64,000 nt of DNA, from positions 671,501 to 735,500 of the forward strand of contig CAJNDS010001624.1 in NCBI GenBank assembly GCA_905221605.1, in the 5' to 3' direction. Positions 22,341-33,265 of the stretch are shown piece by piece (positions within the stretch are counted from its first letter, which is position 1; every line of letters starts with the position of its first letter). The notes under the pieces were generated by a model that saw nothing but the letters and a program-made list of their open reading frames with translations, was not told the origin of the DNA and did no database searches. A program made the position numbers and the translations under genes. Source of the stretch: Symbiodinium natans (taxonomy: Eukaryota > Sar > Dinophyceae > Suessiales > Symbiodiniaceae).

Positions 22341-24620
22341 AAGAAAGGGATTCAAAGAGAACCAAAAAGGGTGGCAATGTTCCACGGGGTTCTCAAAGCT
22401 CCAATGGTGGGCACCAAACGCTTGGCGAAGAGCGCGACAAAGCGTCGCGGGGGGAGACCCGCCAAGAAAGGTCTTCTCAAAATTTTTCGCTATCACAATC
22501 TTCGGTTCAAGCCGCAGTCTCAAAAAGGGCAAGGGATGGCTCTATTATTGGTGGTTCGATGGCGGTGGGCTCTACGGATGAGGATCGACCTGGGCAAAGG
22601 GTTGCTGGACAGGAAGATGCGTCTGGAAGCGCGGAAGTTCTACCTGGGCAAGAAGACGCTGGACAGGGAACAGCGTTAGAGACAGAGCTGGCCACTGGTG
22701 AAGAGACTGGGTGTGATCAAGGCGAAGGCGGGAGCAATGAACTCCATGGTGATGGCATGAAAAAATTGGCTGTCCTTAAGGCGCAGAAGAGCCATGAACA
22801 GCTATTGGCCAAAGGTCTTCTGATGCGGATCTATTTGAAGGTCGCCGACGGCAGGATACCCGTTGAACAGAAGGACTGTCCGAAAGGACCCAATAAGATG
22901 GATCGAAATTTAGTTATCAGTGTGTCTACAGACGGCGCGAGCGAGCAGGAGTTGAGCCTGGCGCTGGTGGACAACGCCGGTCCTTCAATGGAAGATGGTA
23001 CAGCATTATTGCCGGTGTGTGATCCACAAAGATTGATACAGTCGCCAACGACTGATTGGGTTATGCGTCGTGGTTTGACCGATCGTGCCATATGGCCCGC
23101 AATAGCGGCTTCAGCTCGAAATATATGTGCTGAAATGATTCAGGTGGATGAAATGAATTTCCGGTTGGAAAATGGGAAACTCCTTTGTCAAAGGAGAGAT
23201 CAAGGACATTATGGTGATTTGCATCATCCTTTCCATGATCATCCGTGTTTGCCGGCAGCGGGGAATTATCCACTTTCTGTGATGGGAGCATTGCTATCGC
23301 CTGGCCTGGAGAATGAATTCCGAAGCACCGAAACGTTCGGAACTGCAATGGAAGCAATAGCCTTCGATTGGAGCCGTATTCCAGGTATGGAAGTTCATGT
23401 TGAACTTATGGTTAGGGTAGCAAAATTGGTTTATCCGCTCCTTACTATAGGAGGCCAAGGGACGGCGGTGAACTCAGAGTTTAACTGGCAGCGCGGAAGG
23501 GATCAACTGATGGAATTCCTTCAAGCAGCGACATGTGCTGATGAGTTGGAGGAGCTCTGGAAACGAATGGATGATGATGATGATCAAGAAGTAGATCCAT
23601 CAGGTTGTGTGCTGGAGTTCTCTGGACAGGACAAGTCGGTTTTTGAACAAGGGAATGGTGAGAATCCTGATTCTTCTGCTGGTATCAAGGAAGAGATGAA
23701 CGAAGAAGAGGCTGCTGGCAAAGCGCCGGAAATATCCCCTGAAGAGGAGGCAGCTGATAGTTCATCAAGGCAGAGTGTCACAAGGATGTTTCTGCAGAAA
23801 ATTTACGAGAAGCTCTGTGAACTTTCACTTCAAGATCGACACACTGGGAGGATTTTCGACAGCACGAAGGGATATCCTGGTGAAGGACCAAAGAATGATG
23901 ATGATTTGACTTTCTCAAAGAGGAACTTGCCCTGGATTTCTGAAGATCACCTCGATCAAGTGGAGGCAAAAAAGATGGAAATGTCTTCAGATGAGAATGT
24001 GCTGGATGGGTTTGTTCCGGAAGGTGAGGGACAGTTGGAAAAGGTAGAGGTGGAGAATGTAGCTGCCTCTAGAATTCTTATGGCTCTTTGGAAGAAGGGA
24101 TATAGAGCCGGGTATAGGAGGTTGTGTCGCTCAAATGTATCTGGACCCAAGGTTGGAGCAATAAATCATCCAATCAAAACGGCGCGGAAGATTGGCACTA
24201 GAAAAACCTTCTTGAAGATGCCCAGTATTTGTGGATCGGCTCAGCATGGCTCAGGAGCTGGTGGGAAACCAATCATGAAGGTGGTAGGACCAAGGCCAGG
24301 TTTTCCCGCTGTTCTCGATGCATCAAACATTGATAGCACCTTGGGTGAAGGGAGCAGTTCTCAGGTACATGACAATGTTCGTGTAGAGCAGAATCGCCCT
24401 ATGGACCGTTACGAAGCGGAGCGTCTGGAGAAGAGGAAGAGAGGTATCTGCTATTGGTTCAGCAGGGGAAAAGATAACTGCAAATTCGGTGAGAATTGCA
24501 AATTCATCCATTCAAAGAATGATGTGGTGCTACAATCATTTTGGTGTAAATATTTTGTGGCTGGGAGACATTGCTTCGCTGGAGAGGACTGCAAGTTCTC
24601 GCACGATGCAGCTGGTGTAA
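22337..24620 (+). pseudogene. Element ORF2, segment c: large unknown region and two CCCH fingers
   Basis: This is the longest uninterrupted frame of the element (about 760 useful codons). A Gly/Gln/Glu-rich part with the repeat PGQEDA leads into an unrecognised globular-looking region (about 22780-23560) with conserved-looking Trp/His/Pro content, such as TDWVMRRGLTDRAIWPAIA and LHHPFHDHPCLPAAGNYPL. An acidic stretch follows, then fingers 4 (ICYWFSRGKDNCKFGENCKF plus IH) and 5 (WCKYFVAGRHCFAGEDCKFS plus H) at about 24447-24605. I cannot assign the central region; a structure search would decide whether it is capsid-like. No RT or integrase motif occurs in it. Confidence 0.65.
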
Positions 24621-25060
24621 GGTGTATCCAGTTTCTCAGTCTGGGAAGTGCCGTCATGGTGACAAGTGCGTCTTCGAGCACGGTGATCCTTTGGGTGGAC
24701 AAAGGCCGAGGTCTCCTAGGACGCCCCCAAGGGATAGCCCAAGGAGGAGTACTGGTACAAGAGATGGTGGAAAGAAAATTTCTCCTGAACGTTATGATGA
24801 AGATGAGGAGGATCTTATGGGGTATGATGACGGCACCAGGATGATGGAATTGCTGACGGAGGCAATTTCGTACATGTCTGATGGTAAGCCAGATTTGGCC
24901 CGCGCAGAAGCGGATCCGGTGTTCAAACTCTTGAAATTCAATGGGGATGCTGAACAGATGGACGCAGAATGGTGTTCATGGACGTCTGGTATGTTGTCTT
25001 CATTGGAACTTCACGAAATAGTGAAGTCATACGAGGTTCCACTGGAAGAACCAACAAGCT
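24612..25060 (+). pseudogene. Element ORF2, segment d: sixth CCCH finger
   Basis: Reading moves -1 just after finger 5. The new frame gives CKVYPVSQSGKCRHGDKCVF plus EH (C-x10-C-x5-C-x3-H), which completes a second finger triplet. A proline/arginine-rich linker and an acidic helical stretch (about 24840-25050) follow. The frame closes with TAA at 25060-25062, but coding character continues in another frame. Confidence 0.6.
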
Positions 25061-25657
25061 AACCTGGAAGAAGGGAGCGATCCAAAAAGGGGCAAAAAGA
25101 GGTCCCTGGAAGGGGAGTCCGGTAAGGACACTCCTGCTAAAAAGGAGGTATTTGGAACCTCGGAGACGGAGGTTAACGTTGAAGAAGAGGTTTAAAAAGC
25201 CAAGAAGAAGAGGAAGACTACGGCAAGTGAGGATCCCTATACTCTTCTGGTTCCAAGGCCGAAGAAGAAGCCGGTGAATACTGAGAAGGGTGGACCGTCA
25301 TCCAAGGCGGTGGTTTCCGGAGAGGAAAAGGCCTCTTCACGAGCGCGCACAAAGACAAGCGTTTCAGGAAAGACGCAAAAGAAGGAGAGAAGTCAGAGTC
25401 CAAAGAAGGAAGAGGTGGCAAAGGTGAAGGGTCCTGAGGAAAAGGATCGTTCCTCTGATGTGGATGCGCAAGCGTCTACCACTGTGGATGCGGAACTGGG
25501 GCAATCCTGCCAAGCAATTGAAGACGCGAAGAGAGAGGGGTTGATCTCCTCAATTCAAAGGTGTGTGCAGGATCCTGTTCTTACAGTGTCGGACCTGGAA
25601 TACGTTTTGCTGCGACTTCATCTAAGCATCGACGCCAACCGGAAGAAGAAGAAGTGA
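25058..25657 (+). pseudogene. Element ORF2, segment e: basic C-terminal tail
   Basis: After a +1 shift the coding signal continues as a Lys/Arg/Glu-rich tail (DPKRGKKRSLEGESGKDTPA, then KKKRKTTASEDPYTLLVPRP) interrupted by an in-frame TAA at 25193-25195. It ends in a helical segment (ISSIQRCVQDPVLTVSDLEY) and a poly-Lys terminus before TGA at 25655-25657. Short basic clusters of this kind can act as nuclear-localisation signals, which is inference only. Confidence 0.55.
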
Positions 25658-26017
25658 TGACTGGATGGTGTGGATGATGGAATGGTTTTTTCTCTTTCTG
25701 AAGACAGGTGCGCTGGAACAGCCAATGTGCTGAAAGTATGGCGGTTACTGTTAAGGGTATGGAAATCCCTGATGGTAGAGAGTGTACAGCTCTTAAGGAT
25801 TTGAAGACCGTATTCGGGGTGAAAAAGACCGGAGAGTCTTAAGAAACGGTTCTTTGTTGTAATTCACTCGTCCTGGATGACGTAAAACCATAGTTTGCAA
25901 GCCAATGGCTACGGCCCGTCTAATGGACGTTAAACACTTGTTTGGCTGCTGAGAAAAGAACAGCTTTTGGCCAGAATGGGAAGTAATCTGCACCTCCAAA
26001 GGTGTCCTGAGGGAACC
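25658..26017 (+). other. 3' untranslated part of the element
   Basis: About 360 bp lie between the last ORF and the purine tract. There is no coding signal. An inverted pair CCTGAGGGAACCTCAGG at about 26006-26022 can form a short hairpin next to the purine tract. Confidence 0.5.
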
Positions 26018-26032
26018 TCAGGACAGGGGGAG
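26018..26032 (+). promoter_or_regulatory. Polypurine tract before the right LTR
   Basis: CAGGACAGGGGGAG ends directly at the TGCGGAG that opens the right LTR. A purine tract in this place is the plus-strand primer site of LTR retroelements, and the abutment supports the chosen LTR start. Confidence 0.7.
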
Positions 26033-26306
26033 TGCGGAGGTTGCATTGTATAGGTTGGAAGGGTAAAACACCCGCGAACATATTTGGCTCAAGGCTCAAG
26101 GATGGCCGGAAGCTGTCCGTTCGCTCTTAAAAAGTTAGGTCGCTGGGGTTTGGGGTTTGGTTACAGTAAGAGTCCTTTCCCCTCCCGTTTGGTTACTTTG
26201 GGCCTGAGGGATTTTCTCTTGTGGTTCGGTCTGGGGAATTCATTCAGGGCAACTATTGAGGGTGATATTTGGGCTGGTTCCTTGTCCCCGTGGGTTGCCC
26301 CCCGTA
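26033..26306 (+). repeat. Right (3') LTR
   Basis: It is nearly identical to the left LTR, differing by three transitions (ggCcg/ggTcg, aagGgtc/aagAgtc, ctggCtcc/ctggTtcc), an extra GTTG after TGCGGAG, and no copy of the 6-base GTCCAG-like insertion of the left LTR. It carries the spliced-leader relict at 26072-26100. Confidence 0.85.
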
Positions 26307-26432
26307 CCCTAAACCCAAAAACCCAAACCCCAAACCGTGAACCTTGAGCCCTAAGCCCTCAACCCTAAACTAACCCTCAACCCTAAACCCCAAACCATAA
26401 ACCCGGAACCCTAAACCCTAAACCCAACCCTC
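26307..26432. repeat. Telomere-like degenerate CCCTAAA array, target of the LTR element
   Basis: It starts with the right target-site duplication CCCTA. About 125 bp of CCCTAAACCC-type repeats follow, with variants AACCCCAAACC, AACCTTGAGCCCT and CAACCCTAAAC. The sequence just left of the element (17529-17543, GAACCTTGAACCCTA) continues the same motif, so the element split one array. The consensus matches a TTTAGGG telomere repeat on the opposite strand. This is an internal array, because normal sequence follows on both sides. Confidence 0.85.
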
Positions 26433-28500
26433 ATTGCTTGGGGTCCAGCGACTTGGGCGCTGCGGAATCGGGCCGAGGCGGGTCGCGTAGCGTTAAAATT
26501 GATGGTATGAGGCGCCCTAACCTGAAACCGAGACCATTCTAAGGGTCCTCCAAAGCCACCAGCACGCGACCAGAGAGCTTCAACCTTCCAAAGCTCCCAG
26601 AAAGCGTGCCAAATGGAATCCGGAGCACGTTTCCTCTAAGAGGGCAGATTCTGGTGCTGAGCAGTGGGCTCTTCTCCCAGTCGCTGCTGCCTAAGTAACG
26701 CTGCGCAAGCAGCATGTCTTAGAACACACTTCTTAGCATGCCATGCACATGATGTCCTCATGATGTCCTGAACCGGGTAGCTGAAACGGTACTGAGTTTT
26801 TTAGCTGAGGCCACGTGGTCGGAGCAACTATCGAGTAAAAACTAAGTGCGCGCTTCTGGGAAAGGTCAGGCGCTGCAGAAATAGAAGAAATCTCGGCTTG
26901 TTGCACAGATCTTTCGGCTTCATGGCCTTCACGCCCATTCCTGCTGCTATCGCACGGAAAAAGGAATGTTCCCGCTTCTCCTCAAAGTGGCACTCTCGCA
27001 TGAGTCCGAAAGCTCAGAGTCTCCAGCATGTGCTGTCAGGCTAGCACATCTGCAAAGTGAAGCATATTTTGCTTCACCGCGTCTTGCCAGCTGCTCTGAC
27101 TTTGCTGGATCTGAGAAGCTTAGCCAAGAATGTTAAGGTAAGGGAAGGATTTGGAGTGCTCATCATCTGCAGCGTGACCGTTGAAGACCCTAGTGCTTGC
27201 ATGTCACCTTTGAATGGCCTGCAGACTTGAGCGCCAGCTTGACCTGGCAATTGAAAGATTCAGAATTCGAGTGACAGCAGGCAGCAAGCTTGTGGCACTG
27301 CATCAGGTTGATGCTGCCGCTGCTTCTTCGCCACAAAAATCACTTGAACGTGCAAGAGTACCACGCATACTGCACTCAGTGCATGTACGCGCGCCTTTGC
27401 ATGTGTGGCAGCCACGAACGTGCTCAGCAAACGATTTTCTACTTCTTTGATCCTCCCAGCCTCTTCTGTAGAAGTACAAGACTGACAGACACTGAGTCAA
27501 AGAGAAGCTTCGTTTGCCCCGAGTTGAGCTGTCACGGCACTGTACAGCGGACGTCGGCATCTCAACCGCCAAGGACGGTGGACTTGAGCCCTCAGCGGAG
27601 TTCTCTGCAAACGAAAAGCAAATGTGCTCCAAACAAGCCCGACAACGCAGCCTTGGACATTTTGCGTGTGGACTGCACCATGGTAGCAGAAACTAAGGCT
27701 GCAGCCCTGAGCCCTCAGCTCGGCTTAGGGCAATCATGTAATGCGAGCGAACCCACGGACAAAGCGATGCAAAGCGATGCAAAGCAATGAACCCCGCAGA
27801 GTCCAAGGGCCCAGCACGTTTCTCTACCCATGCGAAGAAGCAACTTCCACATTGTGCGTTCTGGCAGATTCCTCTTACCCTAGCCAAGCGATGCCAAGTC
27901 GCTCCAAGGAATTCGGCTCCAAAGAATTCTTGTAGGCCTGCGGCGGCACCAAGGCCTGCACAACAAAATGCAACACAATATCACCCCCCCCCCCTCCCTC
28001 CCCTTCTCTGCCCCCCCCCTTCCCTCCCACCCTCCCTACTATTCCCTACTCCACCCTCCTCTTCACCATGCAATGGCTGTCAGACTTGCAGGATCTTGCA
28101 GGCATGTCGCCGTGCAGCGTTTCATCTCGGTGTCTCCGACCTAGACAGCGCTACAAGGACATGAGCCCTGCTTAACTTGCCACAAAAGCCAAGAGTTTTG
28201 GCGAAGCTCCAATATCCGCCGAGAAGCTGCAACCTGAAACATCATCCACGTGCGTCGCAGAGCGTTCATCTGCACATACTGGACGTTGTGTTTCTTGCAG
28301 ATGCCTCGTACCACTGCTCCCAAAGCAGAAACCCACATATTCGGCCCCAAGGTCTGTACAGCTCTAGGGTATGCATTGTAAAAACAGCAATGGCCACGAC
28401 AAACGTCTTGTGGAAACAACATGCAACAACCCGCAATAAAGTGTATCAGCCCCCCTATCCCGATGCGGGCATCAAGCCCACCGTACATACATTGAGCGCA
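26433..28500. other. No gene recognised
   Basis: No exon with a family motif was found. Pyrimidine-rich, C-run sequence lies at about 27984-28060. Plus-strand frames at 27214-28164 are open but have no domain. Confidence 0.45.
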
Positions 28501-28539
28501 GGAATTGCCTCATGCTCCAGCTAAAAGAAATTGCACATC

Positions 28540-31500
28540 ACCAACAGCGCCACATGAAGCACACATGAAGTAGCGCAAGCATCGAAAGGTTCGTGACAAG
28601 CGACTCTTCACGAGAGGCTGGAGCTTCCGGTACCTCCACGTCACACGCTTCCGCATATCTTGTCCACATGTTTGAAGCCGAGGAAAGAGTGCCCGGGATT
28701 GGTAGCTGTCGGGGCACTGAAGTGGCGTCATGTCCGGGAACATGTGATGCTCCACCTGTGCAGCTAGGGCAGCACTTGCACATTGCAGCAAGTTTGGAAG
28801 CAGGAGATAGCAGGCAGATGCAGGCAGCTTCTAGGTCTCGGTTTCTGCCTGGTAATTGAGCCAGCCGTAGACTGTATCAATCAAGTCCTGAGTCGCAAGA
28901 GCATCACCACCTACCTTGATCTTCTTAGTATCAATGTTCTAACGTGTTCCCAGGCTGATTCAACAGCCGGCTACAGAACTGAGGGAATGAAGGCTGCGGG
29001 CGACTGTCAGTGATTTCCAGTGTCAAGCGTCAGTGAAAAGCTGCCAAGAGAAACACAGCGTTCACGGAGGAGCGGAACTCTTTCCCACCCTTTCATATGC
29101 CCTGGATCCGTACCAATAGTGACTGTACTGGGTGCAACAGGTCACATTTCCAGTCTCGAAGTTGGCCGAGGAGTAGCTGCAGCGCAAGAGAAACTCTGCT
29201 GAGTACGCCTGCCAGGGTTCCAGCATGAAACCGCAGAAACCGCAGAACAGAGTCTGGGCTAAAAGTGCTCAGTTGGACAATTGCTTCTAGATGCAAGGAA
29301 GCTGCAACAGCCGAAAAAACCTGATGAAGAATGGCTCCAAGTTTAGCTAAACCGGCATCTAAATCTCTGAGTCATCTGTTTGAGGCGAACTGGCGTTCAC
29401 CAGCCGCACCAATTGCAGCCAGATGGGCAGATGGACCTTTTTTTATCGCATTTTCTCCCCGAAGACCTCTTTAAGGCACCCAAACTCTAAAGACTCATGT
29501 GACAAAACTCCATAATGCTTGGGTTCCTGTGCTTCTCCAGAACTTGCATCCGGACTGCATCAGACTGGTTACGGCGAGTCAAATTGGAAATTGCATGCGG
29601 CTCAAAGCAACTGGAGCCATTGCTGCACCCGTCCTTGCAAGATGTGCTGTAGCGGTACATGTCGTTCCCAGAGTGATTGCAGGCAATGATGACCTTGGTG
29701 GTTGGAAACACTGCTTCCGAAAACGGTGTACACCACCGTAGCTCTCGCGGCCAGTTAGGATTCTTCTGTATACTACCTGCAAGCCCTCCTGCCAAAGGGT
29801 CTCCTGGTGCCCGCTCGCTATCATACGCTCTTCTGCGACTGGGTTGCAAAGGAATGTCCATTGGAGAGCAGGTCAGCCGTCACAGATGTCACCAGCGCCC
29901 GGAGCGCCGCCTGGCGTGCACGTGGGCCTCTTGACGTCACAGATGGCACAGCAAGTGCACCTGGCCGGGAGAGATGGAGCTGGGCCAAAGTCCGGCTTGT
30001 CCAAGAAGTAGCGGCCACAACTAAGTGCATCAGCACAGTTCACAGTGGGATGAAGTCAGCGTTGGGATCCGAAACATGCAAAATAGTTCACAGAAACGAC
30101 TCGTAAATCCCCGATGCATGGGACCTGGTCATTTTGGATTTTCCACCAGTGCGTTGATTTTTGAACCATAGCGAGCCAGAGCTCCGATGGAGCTCGCTCT
30201 AACACACACAAGAGCCGTCCCAAAAAATAGCGATCAAGGAACCAAGATAAAAGCGGAAGAAGCCGAGGCCAGCAAGCCCAAGAGTCATGAGTCAGAAAGC
30301 CGCTCGGAGGCAAGCAAGCTGTAATTCTTGCAGATGCTTGACATTCCATACACAAGCACGAAAGGACATATCAAATGAGGAAAACACATGACTGCAAAGT
30401 ATACCCCCCGAGGCAATGACAGCTGGAAGTGCCAGCGTGGCCAGCATCGGCAGAATCACATAAAACCTAGAAGCTTGACAGAGCTCAACCACACGTGATC
30501 TGGACTTGGCAGAGCATGACAGAGCGGAGCTCGTCGCAGTGCAGACACGTCACCACTGAGCAAAGAAGACCATCCAGTAGACCGCAGCCATGACGCGTCC
30601 AGTAATGAGTGCCTGCCGGTCAAAGCCCTACCACTGCCCGAAAGATGGCATGCAGTCACATGTGCTATGCAGCATTGCCAACAACACTACAGACAGGAAC
30701 GCACGCGCAACATCATGGAGCAGGAATGGAAACATGGAAACGAAAATACACAAAGCCTCCACAGGTCGACGAACCCAATCGAAGACGACAACCTGAGTCG
30801 GCTTTGCAGCTCTCGCAGCACAAAAAGCGTGGGAGGCACGCTGGATCACACTGGGAACGTCGTGTGTTGCAAAAGCGCGGACGGTGGATAGGCGGACAAT
30901 GGCGGACGGCGCAGACTGGTTTGTGGGGGGGGGGGTTACGTCTATGTAGGATCCATGCGCCGGATCGTCTGCGATTCTATATGGTCAGTTCTCCAAAGTA
31001 TGGTCCAAAAATAGGTACCCCTTTCACTGCAGCATGCACCGTTATGCGATGCAAGTACAGCCTGCCGCCTCATTCCCACAAGCAGAACTTCTAACCTCTT
31101 TGCAACATAGTGCTCATGTGGCGTCTCCCCTGTTCACCACGCTGGTTTCCATAAATGAGATATTGCCAGACTCCAGTCCAAGAGGACCGTGATTCAGAAC
31201 GAACCGTGGGCAAACTCCCTCCGAAAAGCGCATGACGCGCACTAAGTCGGCCTACAAGATGTCGCATTTTGCCGTAATGCTGATGATTGAGCTTTCGAAA
31301 TTCCAAACAGCAAAGGGCTTGCTCTCGTTGCTGTGCTGAGCGATGGGGCTCGCCAGAATACGCATCATCCACGAGTATGTGAATCCGGCATTGTTGGAAT
31401 CGAAGGAATGATCGCTGCTAAGTCGGCTCGATCCGGTTTCTGCATCTGCCGTGCTGCAAATACTCCTGAGATCCGGACAGGATCAGTCTTCCTCTCCGCG

Positions 31501-33265
31501 GCTGGCCAGTTTCGCGCCAGCCAGCTCTCGCGCTTTGAGTTCATCAACTCCTGCCATTGCGGGCAGCCCTATGTAGAGCCCGATCCCAAGTCAAAGCTTC
31601 GCTCTCGAACGCTGTGCCCACGTTAGTAGGCCTGTCCTTGAAGGTGTTGGGCGAGTAGTAAGTAAACTTCCATGTGAAGACCCACATGATCATGGACAAA
31701 TACTTCAGGGCCTGCTCTCCACGGCACACAGACACAGCAAACGAGTAGCCGAAAAGGCAGTTCAAGTAGCCGATTCAAGTGCAGACCCCGCCATCGGAAG
31801 GGGCATTTTTCGGAGGATCTCGAAGTTGTGCTCGACAAGGTCTGGATCCTTCTCCTCGGACAGGTAGTAGTGATGCGCCTCCAAGTCCCCAAGTCGCCAG
31901 GACATGAACTTCACGCATCAAACTGCCTCAAAAAATGAATCAAAACGAAGTCCAAAGCCATGACGACATGGCCTTGTTGTGCTCGACATCCTTGGCTTCT
32001 TGCATCTTGCACTGGGAATGGGAGGATATGGGGGGGGGGGGGGTCGAGAGGATAGGTGAGGACTCTGAGACGATGGTGGACTGTGGTTGTGATGCACCTG
32101 CTCCGACTGCTGAGGCTGAATGCGCGAACAGCCCACCGCTGCCCCTTCCAGTGCAAGTACTTGGGACTCTGGCTGCCACAGATTACCACAGCAAAGCAAG
32201 ACAAGCGCCGGTGTCTTTACTCACCGGCAAGCAAACAAGCAACAGAGCCTTTTGGGGGGAGATGCGCCCCCCGCGTGAAATCAATCATTTCAGGGCGGGG
32301 GGGGGGGGGGAAAGGGGGGGGGGACCCCCCACCCCACGGCCCGGTCAACTGATTGAACTTCGTACCACTCAAAGCCCGCGGTCGACTTTTGACACACCTG
32401 AAACACTTGAGACAGAGGAGGGAGACACAGAGACAGAGACAGAGACGGAGACAGATTGATTGGTAAATGACAACTCCTGCACGCCCGGTCCCTGAAGAAG
32501 CCGTAGCTACTAAGTGCAAGACTCGATAGGCTGCTTCCATATTGAGCTTCAACAGCTAGTGCAAGTGCACATTTTGAGGAGATACGCAAATGAGGTGTAA
32601 CCCCGACACAAGATGCTGGGCATTCAACTTGCTAAGCCTGTTGAACGTCGGGAAGCGACAGCATCTTACGAAGGCCAGAAGTAATTGTGCCTAATTGTGT
32701 ACTGTTGTGTTTCGACTCGGCTGGCACAAGTTTGTGGAGGATGCAAATGCTGCATGTGAACGGGAAATGCTGCATGTGAACGGGACTAGTTCCTGTCTCG
32801 CGTGTTGCCGTGCAGTTCACATCCCCAACAAAGCAATGCAAAATGTGGCTCACAGAACCATCCAAGCTTCCCAAGCCTGGGGCAGCATCCAGTCCATCCA
32901 ATCAAAGAAGCGACGGATGCCAATCGCAAAAACACCACGCCTGAGAAAGCGCAGATCCCAGGTCTGCCCAAAGAAACAAGTTTTTCAACATGCAGCTTGG
33001 ATGCTTGTAGTGCGATGGTAGGGCATTTGGATGCGTCTTCTGCAGCTTGTCGAAGCCTGTCATGCCAACGTGCGCTGAAAGTTCCAGTTCCTTGCGCACT
33101 TGATTGCGGCACGCAAGGGGTCCTCCGTGCGAGACGTGGTGACCGATGATGGTCCACTTCATGCAGCGGGCAAAGGAGATCATGAGTGCCCCTGCACCAA
33201 GTGCCAGAATGCTGCCGATGTTGTGTTTTCTGCTCTCGTAGACATAGCTGCGCTGGCCCTTCCAT
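28540..33265 (-). CDS. Membrane fatty-acid desaturase (PF00487-type), at least eight exons
   Basis: Minus-strand exons, 5' to 3', carry pieces of one desaturase in the right order. 33123-33230 is a hydrophobic helix ending WTIIGHHVSHGG. 33020-33056 is FDKLQKTHPN. About 32875-32945 reads RRFFDWMDWMLPQAWE. About 31770-31885 reads LEAHHYYLSEEKDPDLVE. About 31630-31725 reads WVFTWKFTYYSPNTFKDR. About 30430-30495 reads RFYVILPMLATLALP. About 29640-29705 reads KVIIACNHSGNDMYRY. 28720-28755 reads VEHHMFPDMTPLQ, the third histidine box, with the C-terminus nearby. Family members are di-iron enzymes of the endoplasmic reticulum or plastid envelope that put double bonds into acyl chains. The intron 33057-33122 is 66 bp and GA-AG. 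Some exons between those listed are unresolved, as are the 5' start and the substrate. Confidence 0.75.
32020..32460. repeat. Poly-G/C tracts and (ACAGAG)n within a desaturase intron
   Basis: A G run at about 32031-32043, a GCGGGGG...GGGACCCCCC inverted pair at about 32296-32332, and an AGACAGAGACAGAG simple repeat at about 32412-32455. They lie between two desaturase exons and so are probably intronic. Confidence 0.8.

Larger units (their letters stand above)
17544..26306 (+). mobile_element. Complete LTR-flanked element with RNA-binding-domain cargo and no visible pol
   Basis: The 8.76 kb unit is bounded by 276-bp and 274-bp direct repeats that differ, over their shared ~255 bp, at only three positions (all transitions) plus a small indel zone near the 5' end. 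It has 5-bp flanking duplications CCCTA and a purine tract directly before the right repeat. The interior from 17887 to 25657 is almost entirely coding-like on the plus strand, purine-rich and intronless, unlike every host gene in this window. Recognisable domains in order are WW, S1, CCCH x3, SAM-like, a large unknown region, CCCH x3 and a basic tail. I found no aspartic protease, no reverse-transcriptase YxDD motif, no RNase H and no integrase. It is therefore either non-autonomous, mobilised in trans, or a new element class. The LTR structure is seen directly; mobilisation is inferred. Confidence 0.85.

Noticed and set aside
17822-24702. Minus-strand open frames up to 277 codons across the LTR element
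   Set aside because: They mirror the strongly purine-biased plus-strand coding region. The plus strand carries the recognisable domains.
17887-25657. Programmed -1 frameshifting between element ORFs
   Set aside because: Shifts go both ways, no convincing slippery site with a following pseudoknot was seen at most breaks, and two in-frame stops also occur. Decay or assembly error is simpler.
30292-30355. QCGFLTHDS across 30302/30554 as the first histidine box of a front-end (b5-type) desaturase
   Set aside because: The frame join is possible, but the other exons fit a different desaturase branch whose first box is GHHVSHGG at 33.1 kb. The resemblance is probably accidental.
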